49,638 nucleotides of DNA from a virus: positions 1 to 49,638 of the IMG/VR virus record IMGVR_UViG_3300037560_000121, one strand, 5' to 3'. The notes below the pieces were generated by a model that was not told the origin of the DNA, ran no database searches, and saw nothing but the letters and a program-made list of their open reading frames with translations. The position numbers and the translations under genes are program-made. Position 1 is the first letter of the stretch. Each line of letters begins with the position of its first letter. Below are positions 6,036-13,630 of the stretch, piece after piece.

Positions 6036-6755
6036 ATGGCTATACATGAACATGGGCGTAAGCCGGTTACGATTCACGACGTGGGAGAAGACGGGTACTG
6101 CGAAATCTGCCGTCCCGACGCTGCGCCCCCACCCTCAGACGCCGCGCCCGGAGCCCTAGCCGTCGCCCTCGCAGATGGTTTCAGGAACCTAGGCGCTGGT
6201 GATGGAGGTGTAACGCACCCCGCAACCTGGAGCCTTGGCGCTTGGGTACTCTATGCCATAGAGGTAATTAAGCTCTACGCCCACCCCGAGGACGCACCAG
6301 GGGACGACACACAACTAGCAGTCACGCACCTCTTAGCCCTCAAGGACAACTGGGACTCCTACGGTGGGCGGATCATCAGCAAGAAAGCCGTGGACGCAGC
6401 GGTGCGGTTGCGGAATGTCTTGGCTACCATGCCCTCGTTTGTCCCCATGAGCGATGGCGGCGTACAGGTGGAGTGGCACAGCCGGGGCTTCGATGTTGAG
6501 CTGGAGATAGAGCCAAACGGAAGGCTCGTCGAGGACGCACCAGAGAGTCCCGTCCCGCCAGGGGGACCGTGGCAAGCATACAGACGCTGGGTCACTGATG
6601 AGGATGGTGCCTCTTACGAAACGTGTTGGTGGAGCGTTTGCAGCAAAGAAGATGAGGACTTGTCGTACAACCTAAGATGTCTAACCGAGGAACAAGCCAT
6701 CGCCGTCCGTGATCAGCTCAACCGTGAGGTGCGGGACAAAGGAGAGAAGACATGA
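6036..6755 (+). CDS. Early protein in a GC-rich block, unknown
   Basis: A 239-residue protein. The ATG at 6036 is supported by CAGGAGGGG five bases before it. The same frame is open and protein-like back to 5904 (ILVKASSAGKVFLVHLPGG), so an upstream non-ATG start or an older, longer gene is possible. CEIC sits near residue 21, and LKDNWDSYGG with the following helix (about 105-125) is a segment seen in other phage proteins of unknown role. Clearly more GC-rich than its neighbours, hinting at acquisition. Confidence 0.6.
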   Translation: MAIHEHGRKPVTIHDVGEDGYCEICRPDAAPPPSDAAPGALAVALADGFRNLGAGDGGVTHPATWSLGAWVLYAIEVIKLYAHPEDAPGDDTQLAVTHLLALKDNWDSYGGRIISKKAVDAAVRLRNVLATMPSFVPMSDGGVQVEWHSRGFDVELEIEPNGRLVEDAPESPVPPGGPWQAYRRWVTDEDGASYETCWWSVCSKEDEDLSYNLRCLTEEQAIAVRDQLNREVRDKGEKT

Positions 6756-6916
6756 CTAATCCTTGGGACTCCCTCATGGTCTGTGGATTCTCATACGAGG
6801 CTGCAGAACGACTTGTACTATTCTATGCACTGCATCAGAACATCAACATGCCTAGAAAGGGACTGCATAAGCTGAACTATATGTATAAGCTAGAGCAACA
6901 ATATGACCCTAAGTAG
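6752..6916 (+). CDS. Small early protein, unknown
   Basis: A 54-residue protein starting in the stop codon of the preceding gene. It is helical, with ERLVLFYALHQ in the middle and a basic tail with several tyrosines and lysines. Composition returns here to the AT-richer norm of the region. Not recognised. Confidence 0.55.
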   Translation: MTNPWDSLMVCGFSYEAAERLVLFYALHQNINMPRKGLHKLNYMYKLEQQYDPK

Positions 6917-6925
6917 GAGGCTGAG

Positions 6926-7111
6926 ATGGTATCACAAGAAGAGGCTGAAGAAATTCTTAGAACAGCGACAGATTTAGAAACTGTGGCGTCTGCTGCTTTA
7001 AGCTTTCTTATCTATTCTACCATAGGAGAAATACCCTCAGTAAGAGACATTCCAATCCAGCTTAAAGCTCTTAGTATTGAAACTGTACAAGCACTAGGGA
7101 GGCTGAAATGA
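6926..7111 (+). CDS. Small helical early protein
   Basis: A 61-residue protein with ribosome site TAGGAGGCTGAG before the ATG. Nearly all helical, with an acidic N-terminus (QEEAEEILRTATDLE) and a hydrophobic middle (SAALSFLIYSTIG). Overlaps the next gene by ATGA. Function unknown. Confidence 0.6.
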   Translation: MVSQEEAEEILRTATDLETVASAALSFLIYSTIGEIPSVRDIPIQLKALSIETVQALGRLK

Positions 7112-7275
7112 ATCTCAGTATAACAAAGGGAGACCCACAAACGGAGGCACTCTTAGCTTTGATCATGGATCTCTCCGGTCTTTTGTCAGAGGATTGGAGT
7201 GTCTGGGAAAAGCAAGAGATACCAAAAACCAAAATTAATAGAATGATCTGTAATGCATTAAAGATAGCAATCTAA
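7108..7275 (+). CDS. Small helical early protein
   Basis: A 55-residue protein preceded by GGGAGGCTGAA and overlapping the previous stop. Two helices are suggested (TEALLALIMDLSGLL and TKINRMICNALKIAI). Possibly a dimeric helical adaptor. Not recognised. Confidence 0.55.
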   Translation: MNLSITKGDPQTEALLALIMDLSGLLSEDWSVWEKQEIPKTKINRMICNALKIAI

Positions 7276-7288
7276 CTAGGAGGCAATC

Positions 7289-7618
7289 ATGTCATCATGG
7301 CTTAATATCAATGTTCTGGCGAAAAGAAGTGTTTGGCCACCGCTAGATCTTGTTCCGAGACCAGAACGTATAGTTACTCATGAGCATGGACAGTTTGTGG
7401 TCTACGACGTAGATAGGGACATGAGCAGCCATGCCATATATGACAGAGACAAAATCTTCCCTTATGGAAAAAAGGGCTGGTTTCGCAAAGAGATAACTGA
7501 TCGAGAAGCCTTGGAAGCTGCTATCAACTATGCTAAAGAGGCAGATGGTACAACCAATCCATACAGAGCAATGGCAGCTGAGATTGTGGAGATTCAATCT
7601 GTAGTGGATAACCTGTAA
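7289..7618 (+). CDS. Early protein, unknown
   Basis: A 109-residue protein with a good ribosome site (TAGGAGGCAATC). The middle contains beta strands (RIVTHEHGQFVVYDVD), and the C-terminal half a helix (REALEAAINYAKEADG). The pattern of a short barrel plus helix does not match a family I can name. The next gene begins immediately after the stop codon (TAAATG). Confidence 0.55.
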   Translation: MSSWLNINVLAKRSVWPPLDLVPRPERIVTHEHGQFVVYDVDRDMSSHAIYDRDKIFPYGKKGWFRKEITDREALEAAINYAKEADGTTNPYRAMAAEIVEIQSVVDNL

Positions 7619-7903
7619 ATGAAGTGGCTAAGGGTATTGGTGCTGACAGAAACAAGTGACAGCTCACTCAAGATTGAAAAATGGTGTGAGTTCTGTGAGG
7701 ACTATGGGTGTGACATCGACCATTACCCAGAGTCACATGGCACGACGTGGTATGTCTGTCACGAGAAGGGCAAGGATGAAACAGGTAGTGGACTATCAGT
7801 AGATCGTCCAACAACCTACATCGCTGCCTTGAGAGAAGCTGCACCATCAGGAGATGTAATATACATAATTAGAGATAAGTCGAATGCCATACAGAGTATC
7901 TGA
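7619..7903 (+). CDS. Early protein, unknown
   Basis: A 94-residue protein starting directly after the preceding stop, so coupled. It contains WCEFCEDYGCD near residue 22 and a fourth cysteine at YVCHEKG; the first pair may bind zinc. It ends with a helix and strand (YIAALREAAPSGDVIYIIRD). Not recognised. Confidence 0.55.
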   Translation: MKWLRVLVLTETSDSSLKIEKWCEFCEDYGCDIDHYPESHGTTWYVCHEKGKDETGSGLSVDRPTTYIAALREAAPSGDVIYIIRDKSNAIQSI

Positions 7904-8366
7904 GCTTATCGTGGAGAGACGGAGGTACGAGCTGGATATCATATCCTCCGCACCTAACAACGTAGCTGCTTTCAAGGTCAATGACCCTGCGAGGTTATCC
8001 TACCTGATACGAGAAGCTTTACACGCAGCAAGGGTACTCCAGATAGAACCCTACGCCTCTTTACAGATCAGACTCTCAGTCAGCCCACCTCACCTCTTTG
8101 TCTCAGCAAGGCCACTACTTCTGTCAACATCCGTTCCTGTGGATATGCAGGACATGGCATCAGAGGTGGGTGTAGCAATCGTAGAGGATATCACCAGCCC
8201 CTTTGGAGTGATTGCGGCTGCTGTGGTAAACTCCTTGGCGCCAGAGATACATTTCCCCGGTTACCAGGGTGAGGTAGGTTCGATCGAGCTCTGGGCGCGG
8301 AAGAAGGGATATGAGATAGAGCAGCAGGAAGGGGTACTTATCTTAAGGAGGCAGCAAGATGGCTGA
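7884..8366 (+). CDS. Early protein, unknown
   Basis: A 160-residue protein that overlaps the preceding gene by 20 bases and the next by 8. Strands dominate (RRYELDIIS, LQIRLSVSPPHLFVSA), with helices in YLIREALHAARVLQ and FGVIAAAVVNSLA. The end carries the ribosome site (TTAAGGAGG) of the next gene. No family recognised. Confidence 0.55.
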   Translation: MPYRVSELIVERRRYELDIISSAPNNVAAFKVNDPARLSYLIREALHAARVLQIEPYASLQIRLSVSPPHLFVSARPLLLSTSVPVDMQDMASEVGVAIVEDITSPFGVIAAAVVNSLAPEIHFPGYQGEVGSIELWARKKGYEIEQQEGVLILRRQQDG

Positions 8367-8535
8367 GACGAACCGAGTGGATCTTGAACAGCCAAACGCC
8401 AACATGTACGGTTGCACTCCGTGCCCAGACTGTGGTGGCAAGTTCCGGGTGCCCTACCAAGACGGGCGGATTGAGTGCTGTGATTGCGACTTCACCGAAA
8501 GGGCCGCACCCACTATGGGAGACAAAGATGTTTGA
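8359..8535 (+). CDS. Zinc-ribbon miniprotein
   Basis: A 58-residue protein with CPDCGG near residue 22 and CCDCDF near residue 41, a classic two-knuckle zinc ribbon with a short hairpin between the pairs. Strong upstream site AAGGAGGCAGCAAG. Overlaps the next ORF by 8 bases. One of the early zinc-binding set. Confidence 0.7.
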   Translation: MAETNRVDLEQPNANMYGCTPCPDCGGKFRVPYQDGRIECCDCDFTERAAPTMGDKDV

Positions 8536-8647
8536 TCCAGATTGGATGGGTAGAAGTCCGCAGGATGGAGATCCATTGAAGATGATCAAAGGTATAGCTA
8601 TCTACCTTGTCGTGGGGATTGTGATATGGATGCTCCTTCACTGGTAA
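8528..8647 (+). CDS. Single-span membrane miniprotein
   Basis: A 39-residue protein. The ATG at 8528 lies within the end of the preceding zinc-ribbon gene. Residues 19-37 (MIKGIAIYLVVGIVIWMLL) are a single transmembrane helix with a negatively charged N-terminal tail. Very short; it resembles other phage membrane miniproteins of unknown role. Confidence 0.5.
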   Translation: MFDPDWMGRSPQDGDPLKMIKGIAIYLVVGIVIWMLLHW

Positions 8648-8823
8648 CCTATCAGGAGCGCCAGACTATCGCAAGGGAGATTGCTTCAAAGTATCACACC
8701 TTTGCTGCTAAGGTGTCTGTGACTTTCTATAAGGAGAAGATATGTGTAATAGTATATCCAGACGAAATGCTTAAGCTTCCTTCTCCTGAATCGTTTACTG
8801 TATTTGTAGAACGAGAGGAATAG
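8626..8823 (+). CDS. Small early protein, unknown
   Basis: A 65-residue protein overlapping the membrane miniprotein by 22 bases. An N-terminal helix (ERQTIAREIASKYHTFAAK) is followed by two strands (VSVTFYKEKICVIVYP). Likely a small alpha-beta domain. Not recognised. Confidence 0.55.
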   Translation: MDAPSLVTYQERQTIAREIASKYHTFAAKVSVTFYKEKICVIVYPDEMLKLPSPESFTVFVEREE

Positions 8824-8826
8824 AAG

Positions 8827-9153
8827 ATGGGACTACTTACTCCAGAACAACTGCACGAGACACCTACTCGTATCTTTGTGCCGTTCCAGTTGACAGGCAA
8901 ACACCCAGCTGGCTTTACTGTACAGCCTGTGGTTAAGAGGTACGATCTATCTGATAAGCCTGAGATGCTGCGACAAGCAGTACATAATGGACTCAAGGAT
9001 ATGAAACCTGAAGACCACCTACTACTCAGTAACCACAATGACTATATACTCGCAGAAACTGTTGCAACCTTGCTCCAGCGAATGCCTGTAGTGAGGTGCA
9101 TATGCTACCGCTTCCCAGATGCATATGAGGAAGTGGAGATTGGAGGCTCATAA
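8827..9153 (+). CDS. Early protein, unknown
   Basis: A 108-residue protein beginning three bases after the previous stop. A beta-rich N-terminus (TRIFVPFQLTG) leads into a helix (EMLRQAVHNGLKDM) and then DHLLLSNHNDYILAETVATLLQ. Its 3' end carries GGAGGCTCA, the ribosome site for the nuclease gene that follows, so it probably belongs to the recombination operon. Confidence 0.6.
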   Translation: MGLLTPEQLHETPTRIFVPFQLTGKHPAGFTVQPVVKRYDLSDKPEMLRQAVHNGLKDMKPEDHLLLSNHNDYILAETVATLLQRMPVVRCICYRFPDAYEEVEIGGS

Positions 9154-10103
9154 TGGGCACAGCAAACAAGACAGTAGGCACATCAGCAACCGGAATAGGT
9201 GCCTCTGTAATCCCTGACATCAAGACCCACGACAACACAATGATGTCATCCTTCAACTATTGCGAGAGGCTATATGCCATCTCCCACTTCTTAAACCAGA
9301 GACCACGGGGGAAGAGTCCAGCACTTGGATGGGGTGGTCTAGTACATGTAGGGATGAACAGCTTCTATACTCAGTACATGGAGGATGACCAGAACGAGCG
9401 CCCAAGGGATGTCATAGCTGCTGTAGAACGAGCTATAGCATCTATGGAGGAGACAGAGTTTGAAGATCCTATAGATGACTTCCGTACTCTGGGACGAGCT
9501 CAAGAGGTTCTGGTCGGCTACGCCAAGAAGTACCAAGAAGATCCTGACATCACAAAGATATCCTTCACAGAGACACCCTTTGATGTAGTCTTTCCTGATG
9601 GGTTCAAGTGGGGAGGGATCATGGATCTCTGGTGTACCTATCACGGCGAGGAATACCCAGTCGAGCACAAGACCACCAGCCGTTACGGTGCAACATACTT
9701 TGACGAGTTCAAGCGTGGTCCACAACCGCTAGGTTATGTCCTAGCAGGTGGGCAGCTCCAAGGCGAGTGGCCAGCTGGAGTTCTCTTCAACATAATAGTC
9801 AACCGTAAGGCCAGCTGGGAGTTTGTACGTCGGCCCCTCCTGTACCCAGGCTGGCTAGTTGCTGAGTGCAGAGACATGCAGATCGAGAACTACAAGGCGA
9901 TTGCAGGGAAGATAGAGAGAACCGAGTTCGAGCATGATGTGTGGGATGCTAAGGTATGGCGCCCGAATATGTACAACTGTGTAGGCAAGTACGGCAAGTG
10001 CTCGGCCTTCGACGTCTGTCACTCCATGCCAGAGAATAGAGAGAAGGTTCTGGCTATTCAGTTTGAGGAGAACGAGTGGAACTGGCGTGAGATCAGAGAC
10101 TAA
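9153..10103 (+). CDS. Cas4/RecB-like PD-(D/E)XK exonuclease
   Basis: A 316-residue protein. The nuclease core shows GIMDLW (D158) and PVEHKTTS (E171, K173), the D...EXK signature, with Q201 in a following helix as in RecB-type nucleases. Four cysteines, C37 near the N-terminus and C276, C283 and C289 near the C-terminus, are spaced as in Cas4/AddB-type proteins that hold a 4Fe-4S cluster. It probably resects double-stranded DNA ends for annealing. It is followed by a Sak4-like ATPase and a DUF669-like protein, a common phage recombination set. Confidence 0.8.
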   Translation: MGTANKTVGTSATGIGASVIPDIKTHDNTMMSSFNYCERLYAISHFLNQRPRGKSPALGWGGLVHVGMNSFYTQYMEDDQNERPRDVIAAVERAIASMEETEFEDPIDDFRTLGRAQEVLVGYAKKYQEDPDITKISFTETPFDVVFPDGFKWGGIMDLWCTYHGEEYPVEHKTTSRYGATYFDEFKRGPQPLGYVLAGGQLQGEWPAGVLFNIIVNRKASWEFVRRPLLYPGWLVAECRDMQIENYKAIAGKIERTEFEHDVWDAKVWRPNMYNCVGKYGKCSAFDVCHSMPENREKVLAIQFEENEWNWREIRD

Positions 10104-10108
10104 GCTGT

Positions 10109-10125
10109 TTTTCACTGAGTGAAAA
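10109..10125. repeat. 17-bp palindromic boundary element, copy 3
   Basis: TTTTCACTGAGTGAAAA, perfect 8-bp arms. It lies six bases after the nuclease stop codon, and its right arm leads directly into the ribosome site GGAGGG of the next gene, so it could form a hairpin in mRNA or bind a protein next to that site. Confidence 0.85.
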
Positions 10126-10136
10126 GGAGGGTTAAA

Positions 10137-10496
10137 GTGTGTAGCTTACAAGATGACGCAGGACGTTTAAGGTGCGCTCGTGAGTTTATGAATAAAGAGC
10201 GCAAGGCACACGAAAGCGGTGGCCGAGTACATATAAGTTCCATACTAAGTGTTCTGACCTCTGCATTAGATGCTCTGGAACGGAAGATAGATCCACCAAC
10301 CAAGAAACCACACTGTTGTGAGCAGGAATGTCCCAACGACGCAGAATTCTCAATCCATGGATCGTCTGGACATTTTGAGGATGTAACAGAGGCATGTGAA
10401 GAACATGTTGGAGCCTTACTTGGTACATCAGCCTGTCTAGAAAAGCCAAACGAACATTGGAGAGTGTATCCTATGGGAGTAGAGGCAAACAAGTGA
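10137..10496 (+). CDS. Zinc-binding protein, unknown
   Basis: A 119-residue protein with GTG start at 10137, six bases after GGAGGG. Starts further upstream would lie inside palindrome copy 3. Residues about 60-95 carry CCEQEC and, after about 25 residues, TEACEEHVG, forming a C/C...C..H zinc site of the kind found in small phage and actinobacterial proteins. The first half is helical and basic. Overlaps the ATPase start. Confidence 0.6.
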   Translation: MCSLQDDAGRLRCAREFMNKERKAHESGGRVHISSILSVLTSALDALERKIDPPTKKPHCCEQECPNDAEFSIHGSSGHFEDVTEACEEHVGALLGTSACLEKPNEHWRVYPMGVEANK

Positions 10497-11326
10497 CAAC
10501 CAAACCAGTCGTACTCCAAGGCACCAAGCCTAAAGCGTACGACTATAAAACTCTAGCTGACTTGGAAGAGACAAACTTCCTCCGGGTACTTATCTTCGGT
10601 CCACCTAAGGTTGGCAAGACAGGCCTGGCTCTGGGATTCCCTTGGCCTGCCCTAGCAGACTTCGACGCTACGGGAGTTAACGTAGTGAAGTCACCTTGGT
10701 TTCGTAAAACCTATCCTGGTCAGCTAAAGCCAGACGTTATACGATTCAAACCCTTTCCTCAAGACACAGACCAGTATGGCCTACCAGTAGGCGATGTGTT
10801 CTTTCAAGGAATTGCTTGGATCAATGAGGTTCTCAAGGATGACAGCCGGAAGACAGTTATTGTGGATAGCTTGACTACAGTATCCAAGGCTGCCTTGTCT
10901 GTTGCACTCCCTGCTGCAAAGAAGCGGAACAGGTCAAAGACGTGGGAGCATGCAAAGACAGATCACATGCTGCTCCTAACCAAACAGGACTTCGGTGCGG
11001 AGATGGGTGTGATGGAACAGCTCCTGGACCAGTCTATGAAGATAAAGAACAAGCACTTCATTGCTGTTGCCCATGAAAGAGAGGAGAAAACAGAGTCCGG
11101 GATGGTATCAGGCAGGTCACCACTCCTAACTGGCGATCGCCTACGAGCCAAGGTAGCTTACTGGTTTGATGAGGTATGGCATCTGACCGCTGATCGGACA
11201 GGCAAACGCATACTACACTGTCAACCACACGGAGTAGCTCGTGGCGTAGGTAGTAGACTAGGGCTGCCAGCAGAGATAGAGAATCCTACTTATGAGAAAA
11301 TCATGGCTGCACTGAAAGGAGGCTGA
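10493..11326 (+). CDS. Sak4-like RecA-fold ATPase
   Basis: A 277-residue protein with GTG start overlapping the previous stop. Walker A is GPPKVGKT (residues 36-43) and Walker B is TVIVDSL (near 120), followed by helices. Length and order fit the phage AAA_24/Sak4 group of single-domain RecA-like proteins that promote single-strand annealing. HEREEKTESG near 190-200 and the final glycine-rich region are also typical. Its neighbours, an exonuclease and a DUF669-like protein, support a role in recombination-coupled replication. Confidence 0.8.
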   Translation: MTTKPVVLQGTKPKAYDYKTLADLEETNFLRVLIFGPPKVGKTGLALGFPWPALADFDATGVNVVKSPWFRKTYPGQLKPDVIRFKPFPQDTDQYGLPVGDVFFQGIAWINEVLKDDSRKTVIVDSLTTVSKAALSVALPAAKKRNRSKTWEHAKTDHMLLLTKQDFGAEMGVMEQLLDQSMKIKNKHFIAVAHEREEKTESGMVSGRSPLLTGDRLRAKVAYWFDEVWHLTADRTGKRILHCQPHGVARGVGSRLGLPAEIENPTYEKIMAALKGG

Positions 11327-11328
11327 AA

Positions 11329-11532
11329 ATGTGTCCGGCTCCAGCTGATAACGATGGACTGGATATAGAGCTGGATGACGACGATGACTGGGAAGATGAA
11401 GAGGAGAACACGTGGGAAGATTGGGTAGAAGGGCAAGAGTCCAAACAACCTAAGGAGAAGAAAGATGACCGAGGACACGCAGGAAGAGCAGGTGACAGAG
11501 GACCGCATCGACATCGATCTGTCAGGCATTGA
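11329..11532 (+). CDS. Small acidic protein
   Basis: A 67-residue protein with an excellent ribosome site (AAAGGAGGCTGAAA). Residues 9-31 are almost entirely D, E and W (LDIELDDDDDWEDEEEN), a DNA-mimic-like acidic tract; the last 25 residues are basic. It overlaps the DUF669-like gene by 68 bases in another frame. It may be a genuine small partner of the recombination proteins. Confidence 0.55.
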   Translation: MCPAPADNDGLDIELDDDDDWEDEEENTWEDWVEGQESKQPKEKKDDRGHAGRAGDRGPHRHRSVRH

Positions 11533-11887
11533 CAGTCCGTACTCGACAGTAGAGGATGGCACGTATCAGATCATCTTGGCAGACATCAAGCTGGACAGGT
11601 CCAAGACTGACCGTCCCATGCTTCGCTGTCGTTGGGAGACCACCCATCCGGATACAGGAGAGCAAGTCAGCATGTTTGACTACCCACTCCTGGATCAACA
11701 GCGTGGTAAGTTCAGACTCAAGCAGCTGCTTATTGCTGCTGGCATAGATCCAGATAGTTGGGATGGATCTGTAGCAGAGCTAGCTGGTGTGGCAGTACAG
11801 GCTGAGGTAGAGAAGGAAGACAGCGAGGACTATGGTGAGCAGAATCGCGTTCGCCAGATCCTCGTCGAGGTTCCGAAGGCAGTGTGA
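11465..11887 (+). CDS. DUF669-like single-strand DNA-binding protein
   Basis: A 140-residue protein with ribosome site AAGGAGAAG before the ATG. A beta-rich core (GTYQIILADIKLD, PMLRCRWETTHPDTGEQVSMFDYPLL) followed by helices (GKFRLKQLLIAAGID) matches the DUF669 group found beside Sak4 and Erf-like recombinases. It presumably coats single-stranded DNA for the annealing ATPase. The acidic N-terminus (TEDTQEEQVTED) differs from the usual acidic tail at the other end. Confidence 0.7.
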   Translation: MTEDTQEEQVTEDRIDIDLSGIDSPYSTVEDGTYQIILADIKLDRSKTDRPMLRCRWETTHPDTGEQVSMFDYPLLDQQRGKFRLKQLLIAAGIDPDSWDGSVAELAGVAVQAEVEKEDSEDYGEQNRVRQILVEVPKAV

Positions 11888-11894
11888 GTGAGTC

Positions 11895-11988
11895 GGCCTG
11901 GTACAGCTAGGTAATGGCAATGGCTGTACGGTGATTAGTGGTAAGAAGTAAGGGACTAGTCTGAGAGGTTCAAGTCCTCTCCAGGCCA
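11895..11988 (+). tRNA. 94-nt tRNA-like element, anticodon unclear
   Basis: A perfect 7-bp acceptor (GGCCTGG with CCAGGCC) followed by A, and a canonical T arm AGAGG/CCTCT with loop TTCAAGT, leave little doubt about tRNA ancestry. The middle is unusual: a 6-bp hairpin TACAGC/GCTGTA with a 15-base loop (11908-11922) and a 7-bp hairpin GATTAGT/ACTAGTC with a 15-base loop. No normal 7-base anticodon loop was found. No encoded CCA. It is a degenerate, insertion-bearing or mimic tRNA. Confidence 0.6.
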
Positions 11989-12014
11989 TTTAACTCTAGC
12001 AAGGGTAGTAGCTC

Positions 12015-12230
12015 ATGGTAGAGCCACGTGAGGAACTAGAGGTTGGGTTCTGTGTTAAGTGTGGCTTCGTTGCTGATAATAGGACACCTTGTGAGGTATG
12101 CAAAGCCAAGAAAAACCACACAGAAGAATGCAGATACAGAATTTCCTTAGAATGTAAAGTAGCCATCGAGTGTAAGCATGGATATGATGTCTGTCCTAAG
12201 TGTGATCCCTGTACATGTTTGGAGAAATAA
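12015..12230 (+). CDS. Multi-zinc-ribbon protein
   Basis: A 71-residue protein with twelve cysteines. CVKCG...CEVC, an HTEEC group, IECKHG, and CPKC...CTC imply two or three zinc sites. Expressed between the second tRNA-like element and the methyltransferase gene; its end overlaps that gene's leader. It probably binds nucleic acid or a host protein; function unknown. Confidence 0.65.
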   Translation: MVEPREELEVGFCVKCGFVADNRTPCEVCKAKKNHTEECRYRISLECKVAIECKHGYDVCPKCDPCTCLEK

Positions 12231-12232
12231 TT

Positions 12233-13630
12233 ATGATAGAAGAACTGGGATATAGTGCCGCTGAGATTGAAGGTGAAGATAAACACCACGCACCAATCTA
12301 CTGCATGAAGGCAAACGACTTCGATGACACTGGTCGTATCCGCAGCCAGGTTGGAGAGATCAAGGACTTCTCACGTAGACTTAAAGAGGAAGGACAGCTC
12401 AATCCTATAACCTTCGAGTGGATAGATGGCAAGCCAAGGCTGAATACTGGTGCACGTAGGCTGTATGCAGCCTTGCTGCTGGAAGCAGAAGGTCAGTTCT
12501 TTGGGATGGACTTGCCTCCAGATAATCCTCGTCGTGTTATGGGAGTTGGATACGTCTTAGCCAGAGATATAGGAGCACTAGACGACATCGAACGATTGAT
12601 CCTAGAGCTGTCTGAGAACCTCAATCGCAAAGACTTCACCAAGAGCGAAGAAGCACTAGGCATGGCTAAGCTTCAGAGGCTGCTAGAGGAAAAGACAGGC
12701 AAGCCGGTGAGAATTGCTGAGTTGGCAGCGAAGTTGAAGACTTCTATAGGACAAGTTGGCATGGGTCTTAAGGTGGCTCAGGCAATCAACAAGGATCCTG
12801 GATCAGACCTCGCTAAGAAGCTCCTGCAGGCCCCTTCTATCAAGTCTAGCTACGACACACTCCTGACCACAAAGAAGCTCGCAGCAATCAAGGAACGTAT
12901 AGGTAAGCATCAGGTAGTGCCAGAGGAAGCTGTCGAAGCTATAAACCATCCAGACGGTATTGCCTTTTTGAAGAGTCTACTTGATGAGTCTATAGATTTC
13001 ATACACTTCGATCCTCCTTGGGGTGTGGGTATTGATGACTACGACAGGCGTCATGTACATGAAACATTCAATGACGACACCGTATATGCGTGGGATACAG
13101 TTATATATCCAATGATACCAGAGCTGTATCGTGTCCTCAAGCAAGACACCTGGAGTGTCTGCTGGTTTGGGATACAGTTCTATCAGAAACTCTCCGACGC
13201 CCTGGAGACACTGTCTGGAATCACTAAGAAAGGTAAAGGCTTCCGGGTAGATCCAGTTCCTGGTATCTGGTATAAGACAAACAAGGGCGGCAGCCAGAAC
13301 AATCCAGATATGATAGAGCTGAATGTATACGAAGCTTTCTTGCGTATCCGTAAGGGAGATCCGAGGCTGTTCAAGAAGCCTCTGAAGAATGTTATAGAGT
13401 GTCCAATGGACTACGGTGCAGAGAGGGAGCACTTTGCACAGAAACCTATGCTTCTTTGTACGGAGCTTCTGGAGAGATATACCTATAGTGGTATGACTGT
13501 AGTGGACCCGACGTATGGCAGCGGGAGGATCTTCAAGGCTTGTCAGAAGCTGCATAGACAGTTTGCTGGTGCTGAGAAGAATGAGGAGAACAGGAAGAAG
13601 GCTATTTTGATGCTAAGGAGTATGGAATGA
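12233..13630 (+). CDS. ParB-domain/adenine DNA methyltransferase fusion
   Basis: A 465-residue protein. ATG at 12233 after TTGGAG. Residues about 20-100 form a ParB/sulfiredoxin-type domain (GQLNPITFEW, NTGARRLYAALLL), followed by a helical ParB-like DNA-binding stretch. The C-terminal half is an N6-adenine methyltransferase with catalytic DPPW near 260 and the SAM-binding DPTYGSG near 424, the order in which motif IV precedes motif I. It probably modifies phage DNA, protecting it from host restriction or marking its origin; the ParB part presumably gives site recognition. Confidence 0.75.
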   Translation: MIEELGYSAAEIEGEDKHHAPIYCMKANDFDDTGRIRSQVGEIKDFSRRLKEEGQLNPITFEWIDGKPRLNTGARRLYAALLLEAEGQFFGMDLPPDNPRRVMGVGYVLARDIGALDDIERLILELSENLNRKDFTKSEEALGMAKLQRLLEEKTGKPVRIAELAAKLKTSIGQVGMGLKVAQAINKDPGSDLAKKLLQAPSIKSSYDTLLTTKKLAAIKERIGKHQVVPEEAVEAINHPDGIAFLKSLLDESIDFIHFDPPWGVGIDDYDRRHVHETFNDDTVYAWDTVIYPMIPELYRVLKQDTWSVCWFGIQFYQKLSDALETLSGITKKGKGFRVDPVPGIWYKTNKGGSQNNPDMIELNVYEAFLRIRKGDPRLFKKPLKNVIECPMDYGAEREHFAQKPMLLCTELLERYTYSGMTVVDPTYGSGRIFKACQKLHRQFAGAEKNEENRKKAILMLRSME

